Origin: Armatimonadota bacterium
GTDB taxonomy: Bacteria > Armatimonadota > DTGP01 > JAHWJO01
NCBI GenBank assembly: GCA_019348365.1
Contig: JAHWJO010000036.1
Coordinates: 1 to 16,041 of the forward strand
Length of the DNA stretch: 16,041 nucleotides
Direction of reading: 5' to 3'
Part shown: piece after piece, positions 1 through 6,585 of the stretch
How positions within the stretch are numbered: position 1 is the first letter of the stretch
Layout of the letters: every line of letters starts with the position of its first letter
Position numbers and translations under genes: made by a program
Notes under the pieces: model-generated
What the model was told of the DNA's origin: nothing
The model's input: only the letters and a program-made list of their open reading frames with translations
The model's database searches: none

Positions 1-21
1 TGCACCCCAATTCTTGGACAC
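1..21 (+). repeat. IS left inverted repeat (partial)
   Basis: Begins TGCACCCCAA and ends TTGGACAC. It matches the reverse complement of 1289-1309 at 18 of 21 positions, the only mismatches being bases 11-13. The outermost TGTAC expected from the right end is not in the window. Confidence 0.88.
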
Positions 22-63
22 GGCGTAACTGAATGCTAACATGGTCCAAGAAAGGGTGGCGCA

Positions 64-363
64 ATGAACGAGAGACGGAAATTCACTCCTGAGTTCAAGG
101 CCCGCGTGGTGCTGGAGGCTCTGAGCGGAGCCAAGAGCAACGCCGAGCTGTGCCGGGAGCACGGCCTCAAGCCCCAGCTCCTCTCCGACTGGAAGGGCGT
201 GTTTCTGGAGCGGGCCGCGACGGTCTTCCAGAGCGACGAGCAGAGGAGCGAAGAGGCGGCGCGGATCGCCGAACTGGAGCGGCTAGCGGGTCGGCTCTCG
301 CTGGAGAACGAGATCCTAAAAAAGGGGTCGCGCTTCTTGACCTCCCAAAGAGGCAGGAAGTGA
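64..363 (+). CDS. IS3-family transposase OrfA (HTH protein)
   Basis: A 99-residue DNA-binding subunit of an IS3-family transposase. The N-terminal half has the usual helix-turn-helix opening (RRKFTPEFKARVVLEAL, then AELCREHGL and LSDWK), which in the family recognises the element ends. The last third (about residues 70-90, ERLAGRLSLENEILKK) is a leucine-zipper-like segment typical of OrfA multimerisation. The ATG at 64 follows a GGTGGC stretch, a weak ribosome site, as is common in IS genes. The frame closes at TGA 361-363 just after the A6G slippery site, so the same message can give OrfA alone or, by -1 slippage, an OrfAB fusion. Length is normal for the family and nothing looks broken. Confidence 0.93.
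   Translation: MNERRKFTPEFKARVVLEALSGAKSNAELCREHGLKPQLLSDWKGVFLERAATVFQSDEQRSEEAARIAELERLAGRLSLENEILKKGSRFLTSQRGRK
318..324 (+). promoter_or_regulatory. A6G programmed -1 frameshift site of the IS transposase
   Basis: AAAAAAG lies at 318-324 with orfA read as A AAA AAG. Slipping back one base puts the ribosome into the orfB frame, which is open through this point and continues as GVALLDLPKRQE into the integrase region. A6G is the classical slippery heptamer of IS3-family elements. I did not find an obvious stimulating structure by eye. Confidence 0.8.
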
Positions 364-1274
364 GCCGGTCGTTGGTGCCTCTCTACCCGACGAAGACGGT
401 CTGTGACGTGTGGGAAGTGCCCCGGAGCAGCCACTACTACGCGCCGGTGGAGACGGACGACACCGCGGATCGGGAAGCGATGGATCGGGAAGCGATGGAT
501 CGGGAAGCGATGGATCGGGAAGCGATGGATCGGGAAGCGATCCTCAGAGTGGCCGGAGCATGGCCAACGTATGGCTACCGTCGGGTGACGGCCCAACTCC
601 GGCGGGAGGGACACCTCCTCAACCACAAGCGGGTCCAGCGGCTGATGGGGGAGCTGGGGCTGGCGGGGAAGCCACCCGCGCGAAAGGTGCGGACGACCGA
701 CAGTGCTCACGGTTGCCCCCGCTATCCCAACCTCCTCAAAGGGCGGGACGTGATCTTCCCCGATCAGGTCTGGGTGGCGGACATCACTTACATCCGGCTG
801 CTCCGAGAGTTCGTCTACCTGGCGGTGCTGATGGACGTGTTCACCCGGGGCATCCGGGGCTGGCGGCTGGGCCGCAGCCTGGATGGGGAGCTGACGCTTC
901 TGGCGTTGAGAGGAGCGCTCCTGAAAGGGACGCCGCAGATCCACCACTCGGATCAGGGGCTGCAATACGCCCAGGCCGCCTACACTCAGACGCTCGAAGC
1001 CGCCGGGGTGCGGGTGAGCATGGCGGCGGTGGGGAAGCCGGAGGAGAACGGGTATGCCGAACGGCTGATCCGCACGGTCAAGGAGGAAGAGGTCGTCCTC
1101 TCGGACTATCAAGACTTTGACGACGCTCACTCTCAGATCGGTCGGTTCCTCGACGAGGTCTACACGCACAAGCGGATCCATTCGTCTCTGGGGTATCTCA
1201 CCCCGGCGGAGTTCGAGGAGGAGTGGCGGTTAAGCCAGCTCACCGAGCGGCATCTGGTAACAACCCTTCAGTAA
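360..1274 (+). CDS. IS3-family transposase OrfB (DDE integrase domain)
   Basis: Catalytic half of the transposase, made mainly as part of OrfAB. Counting from a GTG at 360 that overlaps the orfA stop, it is 304 residues. The HTH_21-like segment (WPTYGYRRVTAQLRREG, about 68-84) precedes the rve core. The DDE triad is visible: D141 (WVADITYI), D198 (IHHSDQGLQY) and E234 (ENGYAERLIRTVKEEE), with 35 residues between the second D and the E, the IS3 DD(35)E signature. The C-terminus ends with the usual LGYLTPAEFEEEW. The odd point is an in-frame array of five five-residue units (DREAM x4, then DREAI) at residues 37-61 between the N-terminal linker and the HTH_21-like segment. The reading frame is intact, so the element may be active. 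Whether the GTG is used as an independent start is unknown. Confidence 0.93.
   Translation: MSRSLVPLYPTKTVCDVWEVPRSSHYYAPVETDDTADREAMDREAMDREAMDREAMDREAILRVAGAWPTYGYRRVTAQLRREGHLLNHKRVQRLMGELGLAGKPPARKVRTTDSAHGCPRYPNLLKGRDVIFPDQVWVADITYIRLLREFVYLAVLMDVFTRGIRGWRLGRSLDGELTLLALRGALLKGTPQIHHSDQGLQYAQAAYTQTLEAAGVRVSMAAVGKPEENGYAERLIRTVKEEEVVLSDYQDFDDAHSQIGRFLDEVYTHKRIHSSLGYLTPAEFEEEWRLSQLTERHLVTTLQ
468..541 (+). repeat. 15-bp tandem repeat inside orfB, five copies
   Basis: Unit GATCGGGAAGCGATG begins at 468, 483, 498, 513 and 528. The first four copies are identical and the fifth is 14 of 15 (last base changed). Because 15 is a multiple of three, the array adds DREAM units without breaking the orfB frame. 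Exact identity of the copies points to recent slippage or unequal exchange. Confidence 0.97.
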
Positions 1275-1288
1275 GGAACGGCAATTCC

Positions 1289-1314
1289 GTGTCCAACTTT
1301 TGGGGTGCAGTACA
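1289..1314 (-). repeat. IS right inverted repeat
   Basis: Reverse complement of the left end, with core TTGGACAC and TGCACCCCAA, extended by GTACA to 1314. Ending in CA fits IS3-family termini. The bases after 1314 (GGGAG) would be the target copy, but the partner copy is off the window. Confidence 0.85.
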
Positions 1315-1439
1315 GGGAGAGCGTTCCCCTCAACGGACCTGGCATCGGAACTGCCCGTTCAATGCTCATTCAGAAATTTCGCTAACCTTTTGCGTCATCG
1401 CTTCCCCTAAAGCATGAAAGCCTATGGAAAGGGGACGGG

Positions 1440-2624
1440 GTGAAGAGGCGTTCCGATTCAGAGTTGGTTCACCGGGCCCGAGCGGGGGATCGCTTCGCGT
1501 TTGACGAGCTGGTGGAGCAGTACGGCGGCATGGCCCGGCGCATCGCGCGGGAGTGGACCGAAGACGACGACCTGGCCGGGGAACTCGCGCAGGAAGCGAT
1601 GGTCCACGCCTACCTCTCTCTAGCGCAGTTGCGGGAGCCGGAGCGGTTCGGAAGCTGGCTGCACGGTATTGTGTCGAACGTCTGCCGGAACCATCACCGC
1701 AGCATCAGGGCCGTAACCGTTGCGCCCGAAATGCTCGAAATCCTTGAAGCCGCAGGATCTTCCAACGGGGTGAATCTTGCAGATACGGAACTCGATCCTT
1801 ACCACGTCATCGAAGGTCGGGAGCTTCACCGGCGCGCCGAGGCGGCCATGCAAACGCTCACGGAGGCGGATCGGGCTGCCGCGCAGCTCTTCTACTTCGA
1901 GCAGTGGAGCGTGCAGGAGATCGCTCGGGCTCTCGGCATTTCGGTCGCCGCCGTCAAGGTGCGGCTTCACAAGGCGCGGAAACAACTTCGGGAGCGCCTG
2001 TCCCCCCTCTACCCTGAAATGATGCCATCAGGTTCTGGCCGTACAGGAGGACGTGCGATGATTCGGGTACAGGTAACGGACGTGATGGAGTCCCCGTGGG
2101 AAATGAACGGGATGACCATCAACAGTTTCTGCCTCGCGCTGCGGGAGGAGGGGGGAGACCGGGCGCTGGTCATCTGGATCGGGCAGCCCGAAGCAACGGC
2201 CATCGCCATGCGGCTCCAGGACCTCTCCTTCCGGCGGCCCATGACCTTCTACTTCATCACCAGCCTTCTGGAAGCAGCGGGGGCGAAAGTGGAAGCGGCG
2301 GAGATCGTGGACCTGAAGGATGAGACGTTCTATGCCGTGGCGAAGCTTCGGACGGGGAAGCGAGTCCGCGAGGTGGACGCCCGCCCCAGCGACGTGATTG
2401 CGCTGGCGCTGCACGCCGGCTGCCCGATTTCGGTCTCCGAAGCGGTGATGGAGCAGGCGGGGATGACGGTCCCGGCGGACCGGGATCTCGTGGGGGTGAT
2501 GGGCGAGCAGCTGGGCCGGGAGGTCCGGCGGGTGGATGTGGCGATGCGCCAGCAGGTGATCCACCGTATCCCCGACCCCGAGGAGGCCGAAAGCGGCGGG
2601 GAAGAAGCCCCGCCAACGGAATAA
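1440..2624 (+). CDS. ECF-type sigma factor fused to a DUF151/bifunctional-nuclease domain
   Basis: A 394-residue two-part protein. Residues about 5-95 match sigma-70 region 2 (RARAGDRFAFDELVEQY; DDLAGELAQEAMVHAYLSLAQL; FGSWLHGIVSNVCRNHHR). Residues about 138-195 are region 4 with its HTH (WSVQEIARALGISVAAVKVRLHKARKQLRERL). After a short Gly/Ser/Arg linker (about 198-206), residues 207-370 match the BFN family (MIRVQVTDVMES, ALVIWIGQPEATAIAMRL, RRPMTFYFITSLL, the hallmark DARPSDVIALAL, then CPISVSEAVMEQAG). In known families the first part directs RNA polymerase to promoters and the second is associated with nuclease activity in plants and with other roles in bacteria. The GTG at 1440 is preceded by AAAGGGGAC. 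No anti-sigma gene is adjacent, and a fused C-terminal domain could replace one (inference). A strong internal ribosome site at the domain border may give a second, shorter product. Confidence 0.88.
   Translation: MKRRSDSELVHRARAGDRFAFDELVEQYGGMARRIAREWTEDDDLAGELAQEAMVHAYLSLAQLREPERFGSWLHGIVSNVCRNHHRSIRAVTVAPEMLEILEAAGSSNGVNLADTELDPYHVIEGRELHRRAEAAMQTLTEADRAAAQLFYFEQWSVQEIARALGISVAAVKVRLHKARKQLRERLSPLYPEMMPSGSGRTGGRAMIRVQVTDVMESPWEMNGMTINSFCLALREEGGDRALVIWIGQPEATAIAMRLQDLSFRRPMTFYFITSLLEAAGAKVEAAEIVDLKDETFYAVAKLRTGKRVREVDARPSDVIALALHAGCPISVSEAVMEQAGMTVPADRDLVGVMGEQLGREVRRVDVAMRQQVIHRIPDPEEAESGGEEAPPTE
2045..2060 (+). promoter_or_regulatory. Internal ribosome binding site and ATG at the sigma/BFN border
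   Basis: AGGAGG at 2045-2050, seven bases, then ATG at 2058-2060, in frame with the surrounding gene. Spacing and sequence are close to ideal, better than the site at the annotated GTG. The ATG is exactly the first residue of the BFN domain (MIRVQVTDV). A free 188-residue BFN protein could therefore be made from 2058-2624. Confidence 0.7.
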
Positions 2625-2669
2625 TACGGTGCTATCCCGATACACAGGAGTTTATGACCCAACGACCCA

Positions 2670-2804
2670 CTACGGGCGCATGGGCGAGCCGTCGGGGCCG
2701 CGGGTCTGGGTCCACTGCTCGACTCCGTCGTTCGGGGGGAACTTCTCCGCCGACTCTTCTTCGATATAGCTTCCGTTGTAGATATTGCAACCCAATGTAG
2801 ACAT
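2670..2804 (-). pseudogene. Orphan 3' end of a second ManD-like enolase-superfamily gene
   Basis: On the minus strand, 2766 down to the TAG at 2670-2672 encodes IEEESAEKFPPNDGVEQW followed by TQTRGPDGSPMRP. This is the same tail as the intact gene ending at 5080 (IDEELAAKFPPKDGVEQW then TQTRAPDGTPMRP). The DNA match is 2675-2765 against 5085-5175, 80 of 91 bases. Upstream of it the similarity ends abruptly, and the same frame runs on through unrelated AT-rich sequence to an ATG at 2804, which would give a 44-residue peptide with no visible ribosome site. I read it as the remnant of a divergent homologue, left when the peptidase gene came to lie here, not as a working gene. Confidence 0.82.
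2675..2765. repeat. 91-bp imperfect direct repeat, copy B
   Basis: Matches 5085-5175 in the same orientation with 11 mismatches and no gaps by hand alignment, about 88 percent. The best block covers GGGTCTGGGTCCACTGCTCG. Together the two copies bracket the peptidase gene. Confidence 0.9.
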
Positions 2805-2814
2805 TCGATCCAGA

Positions 2815-5037
2815 CTATATCGACTTTTTCTCGGCAGGAGGGACTTTTAACCACATATCAAACCAATCCAAAATTCGGTTGCTAAGATCTATCAGGTTCT
2901 CGGAAGACCAAGTGGAGGGAGAATGACCCTCGTCATGATAGAGTCTAAGTTCAACCCGTTGATTTAATCGTCGCAGTGCGCTGAACGTAACGCCGGCTTG
3001 AGCGGTCGCGGGCTTGTCCCTCGTCCCACATGCGAGGAGTAAAGGGGTTCGGACACTATCAAGAAAGAAGAACGGTGAATCTTCCACATATCCTGAACGG
3101 TTATCCCAGGGCGTATCGGGTCTGGGGTTCATGAAGGTCCCACTCCAGCCCAGCCATTCATTCCCCCCTTCCAGTGTCAAGGTCGCACTCGTTAGATTCA
3201 CACAACCGGTGCTACACACCGCCGCTCGGAACCTTGTCGTTCGGGTCAGCAGTCCGAGCACGCAATAGCCTCCTGCGCTGTGACCGATCAAGCCCAGCCG
3301 ATCCGGATCGGCTAGGCCGGAATTGATCAGATGATTGACTCCAGACAGCACCGCGTCCTCGAAGATACGCAACCGGTGATCATATCGGAGCGGGATATCC
3401 GGGACGAACACGGCCGTCCCGCGACTCGCCAGCACCTGGGCATTTTCGATGAAGACATCGCCGAATCCGAACCGGTGAAGCATGGCAGATCCGGCAACTT
3501 CCCAGGGGTAAACCCGAACGATCAGCGGCAGGGGGCGGCTCATATCCGCATCGGGAGGCAGTAACAGCGCCCCCTGCCGTATCACGCCCTCAAGAGTTCG
3601 ATATTGCAGCAGTCGGGCGGTGCCTAATGAGACCCGATCTAGGTCCGGGTTCGGGGTATACAGTCGGCGAAGGTGGTATCGGGCATCGATCTTCCAGAGT
3701 TCCGGGGGGTGCTGGGCGGATTCCAGAAGCAGGAGGGCCGAACCGTCCGCCGCCATTTCCATCCCAAAGAATCCTTGCAGGTGGCCTCCTTTGGAGGATT
3801 TATTGAATACGGATACGATCTTCCCGGTGCCACTCTTGAGGTCAATGACAGCAATCCCTTCATCCTTGGTACACGCATCCCCCATCGCGACCCAGAGCGC
3901 CTCTCCATTCGTTTTCAGGAGGGGGCTGAGAGGGGACTGTATCCAGAACCGGACATCCATCGGGAGACCCGGACGGATTTCCCGATAACCGGCGCCGTTT
4001 GACTCGAATTCCCAGATACTGCCCCTCTGATCAAGGCAATAGAGAAAATTTTCGTCTTCGCTCCAGCGAGGGGGTTCGTATTTATGATAGAGATGGGCAT
4101 CCCGGCATCTCGATAGATCTGTTAGATCCAACGGCCCTGAGGTGCCATCACCGGAGACGATGTAGATCCGTTGGGTCGTATAAGCGATGGAACGGCCCGA
4201 AGGCGACCAATTGAAGCTGATCCCATATTCCTGCTGAATGCGGGAGACAAGCGTCCGTTGCGGACCGCCGTTGAGAGAGATCACTATAAGATCATAATAC
4301 GGCAGCCACTCCCCCTCATCATAATCCGCCAATTGGAGCAGGGCGACCCGTTGCCCGGTGGGATCGACTCGCCACCCTGTAAAGTAGAGATCTTCCGCGA
4401 GCCGCGCCACCTGTCCGGTCGCGAGATCAACCCTGCCCAGATCCGCCCGCGAACGATCCATCCATCTGTGGGACTGATGAGGCTCCTCCGCCACCGCCGG
4501 ATCGGAGGTGAAAACAGTAAGCCCCTTTTGTTGCTCGCATTCTTTAACGCCTACAGCAGACTCCGTTAGATGAGGGCCTGATGGCGCCAGCTTTGTAACG
4601 ATTCCACTACTGTCGGGGAGCCACTGAGGGACTTCAAAACCATAAAACGGTTTGACCCGCGCCTCCCGGTACAATCGAACGTTCTTGTTGTCCGCTTCCC
4701 ATACACCCAGACATGCATCCCCCAGATCTTGTACGTATGCGGCCATCCTACGTCCATCGGGAGACCACTGAGCCTCCCAACTTGTTCCCCCTTTGGGAAA
4801 AGGTTCGAGGACCTCCCCCGTTTCCAGGCAGATGATTTGGACCTGGCTCCCTATCACTTCTTCCGATACGCCTCCCTTCGTAAACCACTCCCCCTCCGTC
4901 AGCGGCTCAGGGTTTCTCTCGGCTTTTGTGACGCTGAGGGCTAACCATTTCCCATCCGGTGACAAGTGGAGTGGCACACGAAACGTGGGGAAGCGCAAAT
5001 TCAGGAGATGGTCTATCGTGAACGCAGATTTACCCAT
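2815..5037 (-). CDS. S9-family serine peptidase (prolyl oligopeptidase/acylaminoacyl-peptidase type)
   Basis: A 740-residue protein with the S9 layout. The N-terminal two thirds resemble a beta-propeller (recurring blade motifs such as LSPDGKWLALSV, WSPDGRRMAAYV and WSPSGRSIAYTT). An alpha/beta-hydrolase domain follows from about residue 480. The triad is visible: S587 in GHSAGGY, D674 in LACGTRDKP and H705 in YHDEGHSP, in the order and spacing expected. Such enzymes cleave short peptides or acyl-peptides. There is no signal peptide (start MGKSAFTIDHLL), so it is probably cytoplasmic. The ATG at 5037 has GAGG seven bases upstream. It starts 42 bp after the ManD-like gene on the same strand and could be co-transcribed with it. 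Its composition differs sharply: bases 3781-3840 are 30/60 GC against 47/60 for 5881-5940 in the neighbour. With the flanking repeats this suggests acquisition from elsewhere. Confidence 0.9.
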   Translation of the reverse strand: MGKSAFTIDHLLNLRFPTFRVPLHLSPDGKWLALSVTKAERNPEPLTEGEWFTKGGVSEEVIGSQVQIICLETGEVLEPFPKGGTSWEAQWSPDGRRMAAYVQDLGDACLGVWEADNKNVRLYREARVKPFYGFEVPQWLPDSSGIVTKLAPSGPHLTESAVGVKECEQQKGLTVFTSDPAVAEEPHQSHRWMDRSRADLGRVDLATGQVARLAEDLYFTGWRVDPTGQRVALLQLADYDEGEWLPYYDLIVISLNGGPQRTLVSRIQQEYGISFNWSPSGRSIAYTTQRIYIVSGDGTSGPLDLTDLSRCRDAHLYHKYEPPRWSEDENFLYCLDQRGSIWEFESNGAGYREIRPGLPMDVRFWIQSPLSPLLKTNGEALWVAMGDACTKDEGIAVIDLKSGTGKIVSVFNKSSKGGHLQGFFGMEMAADGSALLLLESAQHPPELWKIDARYHLRRLYTPNPDLDRVSLGTARLLQYRTLEGVIRQGALLLPPDADMSRPLPLIVRVYPWEVAGSAMLHRFGFGDVFIENAQVLASRGTAVFVPDIPLRYDHRLRIFEDAVLSGVNHLINSGLADPDRLGLIGHSAGGYCVLGLLTRTTRFRAAVCSTGCVNLTSATLTLEGGNEWLGWSGTFMNPRPDTPWDNRSGYVEDSPFFFLDSVRTPLLLACGTRDKPATAQAGVTFSALRRLNQRVELRLYHDEGHSPSTWSSENLIDLSNRILDWFDMWLKVPPAEKKSI

Positions 5038-5079
5038 AGGTATGCCTCGGTGGGTCTGTCCGGCAGAAGAACATTTCTT

Positions 5080-6354
5080 TCAGGGCCGCATCGGCGTGCC
5101 GTCGGGGGCGCGGGTCTGGGTCCACTGCTCGACGCCGTCTTTCGGGGGGAACTTCGCCGCCAGCTCCTCGTCGATGTCCACGCCGATGCCGGGCGCGTCG
5201 GGGTCCGCCAGGTAGAGGTAGCCGTCGCGGAGGACCGGCGTGCCGGGGAAGACCTCGCGGACGGTGTCGTTGAACGCGCTCCACTCCTGGATGCCGAAGT
5301 TCGGGCAGGCGAGGTCGAGGTGAAGGTTGGCCGCGTGCCCGACGGGAGACACGTCGCCGGGGCCGTGCCAGGCGGTCATCACGCCGAAGTACTCCCCGAG
5401 CGCCGCCGCCTTCTTCGCCGGGGTGATCCCCCCGATGGCGCTGATGTGCATCCGCATGAAATCGATGAGGCGGTCCTTGACGAGCGGGACCCATTCGTTC
5501 GGATGGACAAACAGCTCGCCCATGGCGAGGGGCGTGGCGCACTGGTTTCGGATGACGCGGAACCACTCGATGTCTTCCGGCGCGAGCGCGTCTTCGAGGA
5601 AGAAGAGCTTGTACGGCTCGACCGCCTTCGCGAAGTTCACCGCGTCGAAGGGGCGCAGCCGCTCGTGGATGTCGTGCAGCAGCTCCACCTCCCACCCGAC
5701 GGTGTTGCGTATATGCTCGATCATCTTGGGCATCTGGCGGGCGTAGGCTTTGGGGTCGTAGTACGCGCCGGAGGGGGAGCCTTCGGGGACCTTGATCGTG
5801 TCGGCCTTGCCGCCGTAGCCGCCCATCTGCACGCGGATGTACCGGATGCCCTGCTCCCAGAATTTGCGGACGTTGTCCTCCACCTGCAGGGGGTCGCGCC
5901 CGTCGGCGTGGCGGTACACGGCGGCGGCCTCGCGGCACTTCCCCCCGAGGAGCTGGTAGACCGGCATCCCCGCCCGCTTGCCGTTGATGTCCCACAGCGC
6001 CATGTCCACGCCGCTGACGGCGTTGTTGAGGACGGGGCCGTTGCGCCAGTAGCTGTGGACCATCATCTGCTGCCACAGGTCCTCGATCCGGCGGGCGTCC
6101 CGCCCGGTCGCGCCTTCGGACGGGTCCCGGTCGCCGTACGCGCCGGTGATCTGGTCCACCTTCGCGCCGACGAGGTACGGCTTGAGGTGGCCTTCGATGG
6201 CGGCGGCGACGGCGTGATGGCGCTGAGTGAAGGTCGCGCAGCCGAGGCCGTAGAGTCCCGGCTCGGAGGTGATGACTTTCACCACGACGAGTCGGATGCC
6301 CGCCGGGGCGGTGAGGATGACTTTTACGTCCTGGATGGTGATCGGCTTAGCCAC
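5080..6354 (-). CDS. ManD/RspA-type enolase-superfamily sugar-acid dehydratase
   Basis: Member of the mandelate racemase/enolase superfamily, closest in pattern to D-mannonate/D-gluconate dehydratases, which remove water from sugar acids with Mg2+. From GTG 6354 it is 424 residues, normal for the family. Metal ligands fit D228 (LLHDIHERL), E254 (FFLEDAL) and E280 (LAMGELF), spaced 26/26 as in ManD, and H230 in HDIHE fits the catalytic His. The barrel end has HGPGDVSPVGHAANLHLD, PNFGIQEW and the ManD-like C-terminus GIGVDIDEELAAKFPP. The catalytic Tyr that follows the RVQ strand in studied ManD enzymes is not obvious here, so mannonate as substrate is not assured. The GTG start is chosen because AAGGAG lies six bases upstream (6361-6366) and MAKPITIQDVKVI is the family's usual beginning. 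An in-frame upstream ATG at 6420 lacks both. Confidence 0.88.
   Translation of the reverse strand: MAKPITIQDVKVILTAPAGIRLVVVKVITSEPGLYGLGCATFTQRHHAVAAAIEGHLKPYLVGAKVDQITGAYGDRDPSEGATGRDARRIEDLWQQMMVHSYWRNGPVLNNAVSGVDMALWDINGKRAGMPVYQLLGGKCREAAAVYRHADGRDPLQVEDNVRKFWEQGIRYIRVQMGGYGGKADTIKVPEGSPSGAYYDPKAYARQMPKMIEHIRNTVGWEVELLHDIHERLRPFDAVNFAKAVEPYKLFFLEDALAPEDIEWFRVIRNQCATPLAMGELFVHPNEWVPLVKDRLIDFMRMHISAIGGITPAKKAAALGEYFGVMTAWHGPGDVSPVGHAANLHLDLACPNFGIQEWSAFNDTVREVFPGTPVLRDGYLYLADPDAPGIGVDIDEELAAKFPPKDGVEQWTQTRAPDGTPMRP
5085..5175. repeat. 91-bp imperfect direct repeat, copy A (inside the ManD-like gene)
   Basis: The last codons of the intact ManD-like gene, matching 2675-2765 at 80 of 91 positions in the same orientation. 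The similarity stops at both ends, leaving the peptidase gene and its leader between the copies. Confidence 0.9.
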
Positions 6355-6360
6355 GGGAAG

Positions 6361-6366
6361 CTCCTT
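6361..6366 (-). promoter_or_regulatory. Ribosome binding site deciding the ManD-like start
   Basis: On the minus strand AAGGAG, then CTTCCC, then GTG (6354-6352). It favours the GTG over the in-frame ATG 66 bases upstream, which has no comparable site. Confidence 0.75.
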
Positions 6367-6501
6367 GGCGACACGGCGCAGAACGAGATAAGAGAATAAA
6401 AAGTCGTAGCTCAGGCTCAACGGTCGGGACTACGATGGAGTGATCCCGTAGGAGATTTATCTGACGGGAGCGATTTTCCTGCCGAAAGGCAAATCGGATG
6501 C

Positions 6502-6537
6502 AAAAAGGGAGTCGGACTCCTCACGAGTCCGACTCCC
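6502..6537 (-). terminator. Rho-independent terminator of the cupin gene
   Basis: Stem GGGAGTCGGACTC (6507-6519), five-base loop (6520-6524) and perfect complement GAGTCCGACTCCC (6525-6537). Read on the minus strand the 13-bp stem is followed at once by TTTTT (6506-6502). It lies 48 bases past the cupin stop and should keep cupin transcription out of the ManD-like gene. Confidence 0.92.
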
Positions 6538-6585
6538 CTTCCGCAATATAACTCCTTGCCGATTTACCCGGCATCCTCTACGGGT

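Larger units (their letters stand above)
1..1314 (+). mobile_element. IS3-family insertion sequence, left tip probably just outside window
   Basis: A complete-looking IS3-type element. It has two overlapping frames, orfA (HTH) and orfB (DDE integrase), joined by an A6G slippery site, and inverted ends. Bases 1-21 pair with 1289-1309 as an imperfect inverted repeat (18 of 21 match; the three differences are central). At the right the sequence continues with GTACA (1310-1314), so the full tip read inward would be TGTACTGCACCCC, which has the TG...CA form usual in this family. This suggests that about five left-end bases lie before position 1. The target duplication therefore cannot be tested here. 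It sits about 125 bp upstream of the sigma factor gene in the same orientation and could affect its expression. The family call is firm; the subgroup (IS150-like by its ends) is less so. Confidence 0.93.

Noticed and set aside
468..541. CRISPR-like direct repeats
   Set aside because: The units are head-to-tail with no spacers and lie inside a transposase gene.
36..1181. Long minus-strand open frame opposite the IS genes
   Set aside because: It is a high-GC shadow of orfA/orfB. Its HRFPI repeats are just the complement of the DREAM array, and no family match is seen.
1414..1443. Nine-codon leader frame (ATG 1414, TGA 1441-1443) overlapping the sigma factor GTG
   Set aside because: It could couple translation, but it is too short, has no ribosome site of its own and is easily due to chance.
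2330..2854. Minus-strand frame of 174 residues spanning the orphan tail and the sigma-BFN gene
   Set aside because: It reads the orphan tail in the wrong frame (KKSRRRSSPRTT) and the BFN gene in antisense. The meaningful frame ends at 2670.
2670..5175. Integrative element with its own recombinase
   Set aside because: The direct repeats are suggestive, but between them there is only the peptidase gene and no integrase, excisionase or transposase.
4966..6399. Long plus-strand open frame of 477 residues opposite the ManD-like gene
   Set aside because: Low-complexity V/A/D/R-rich shadow of a confidently identified gene; no ribosome site or recognisable domain.
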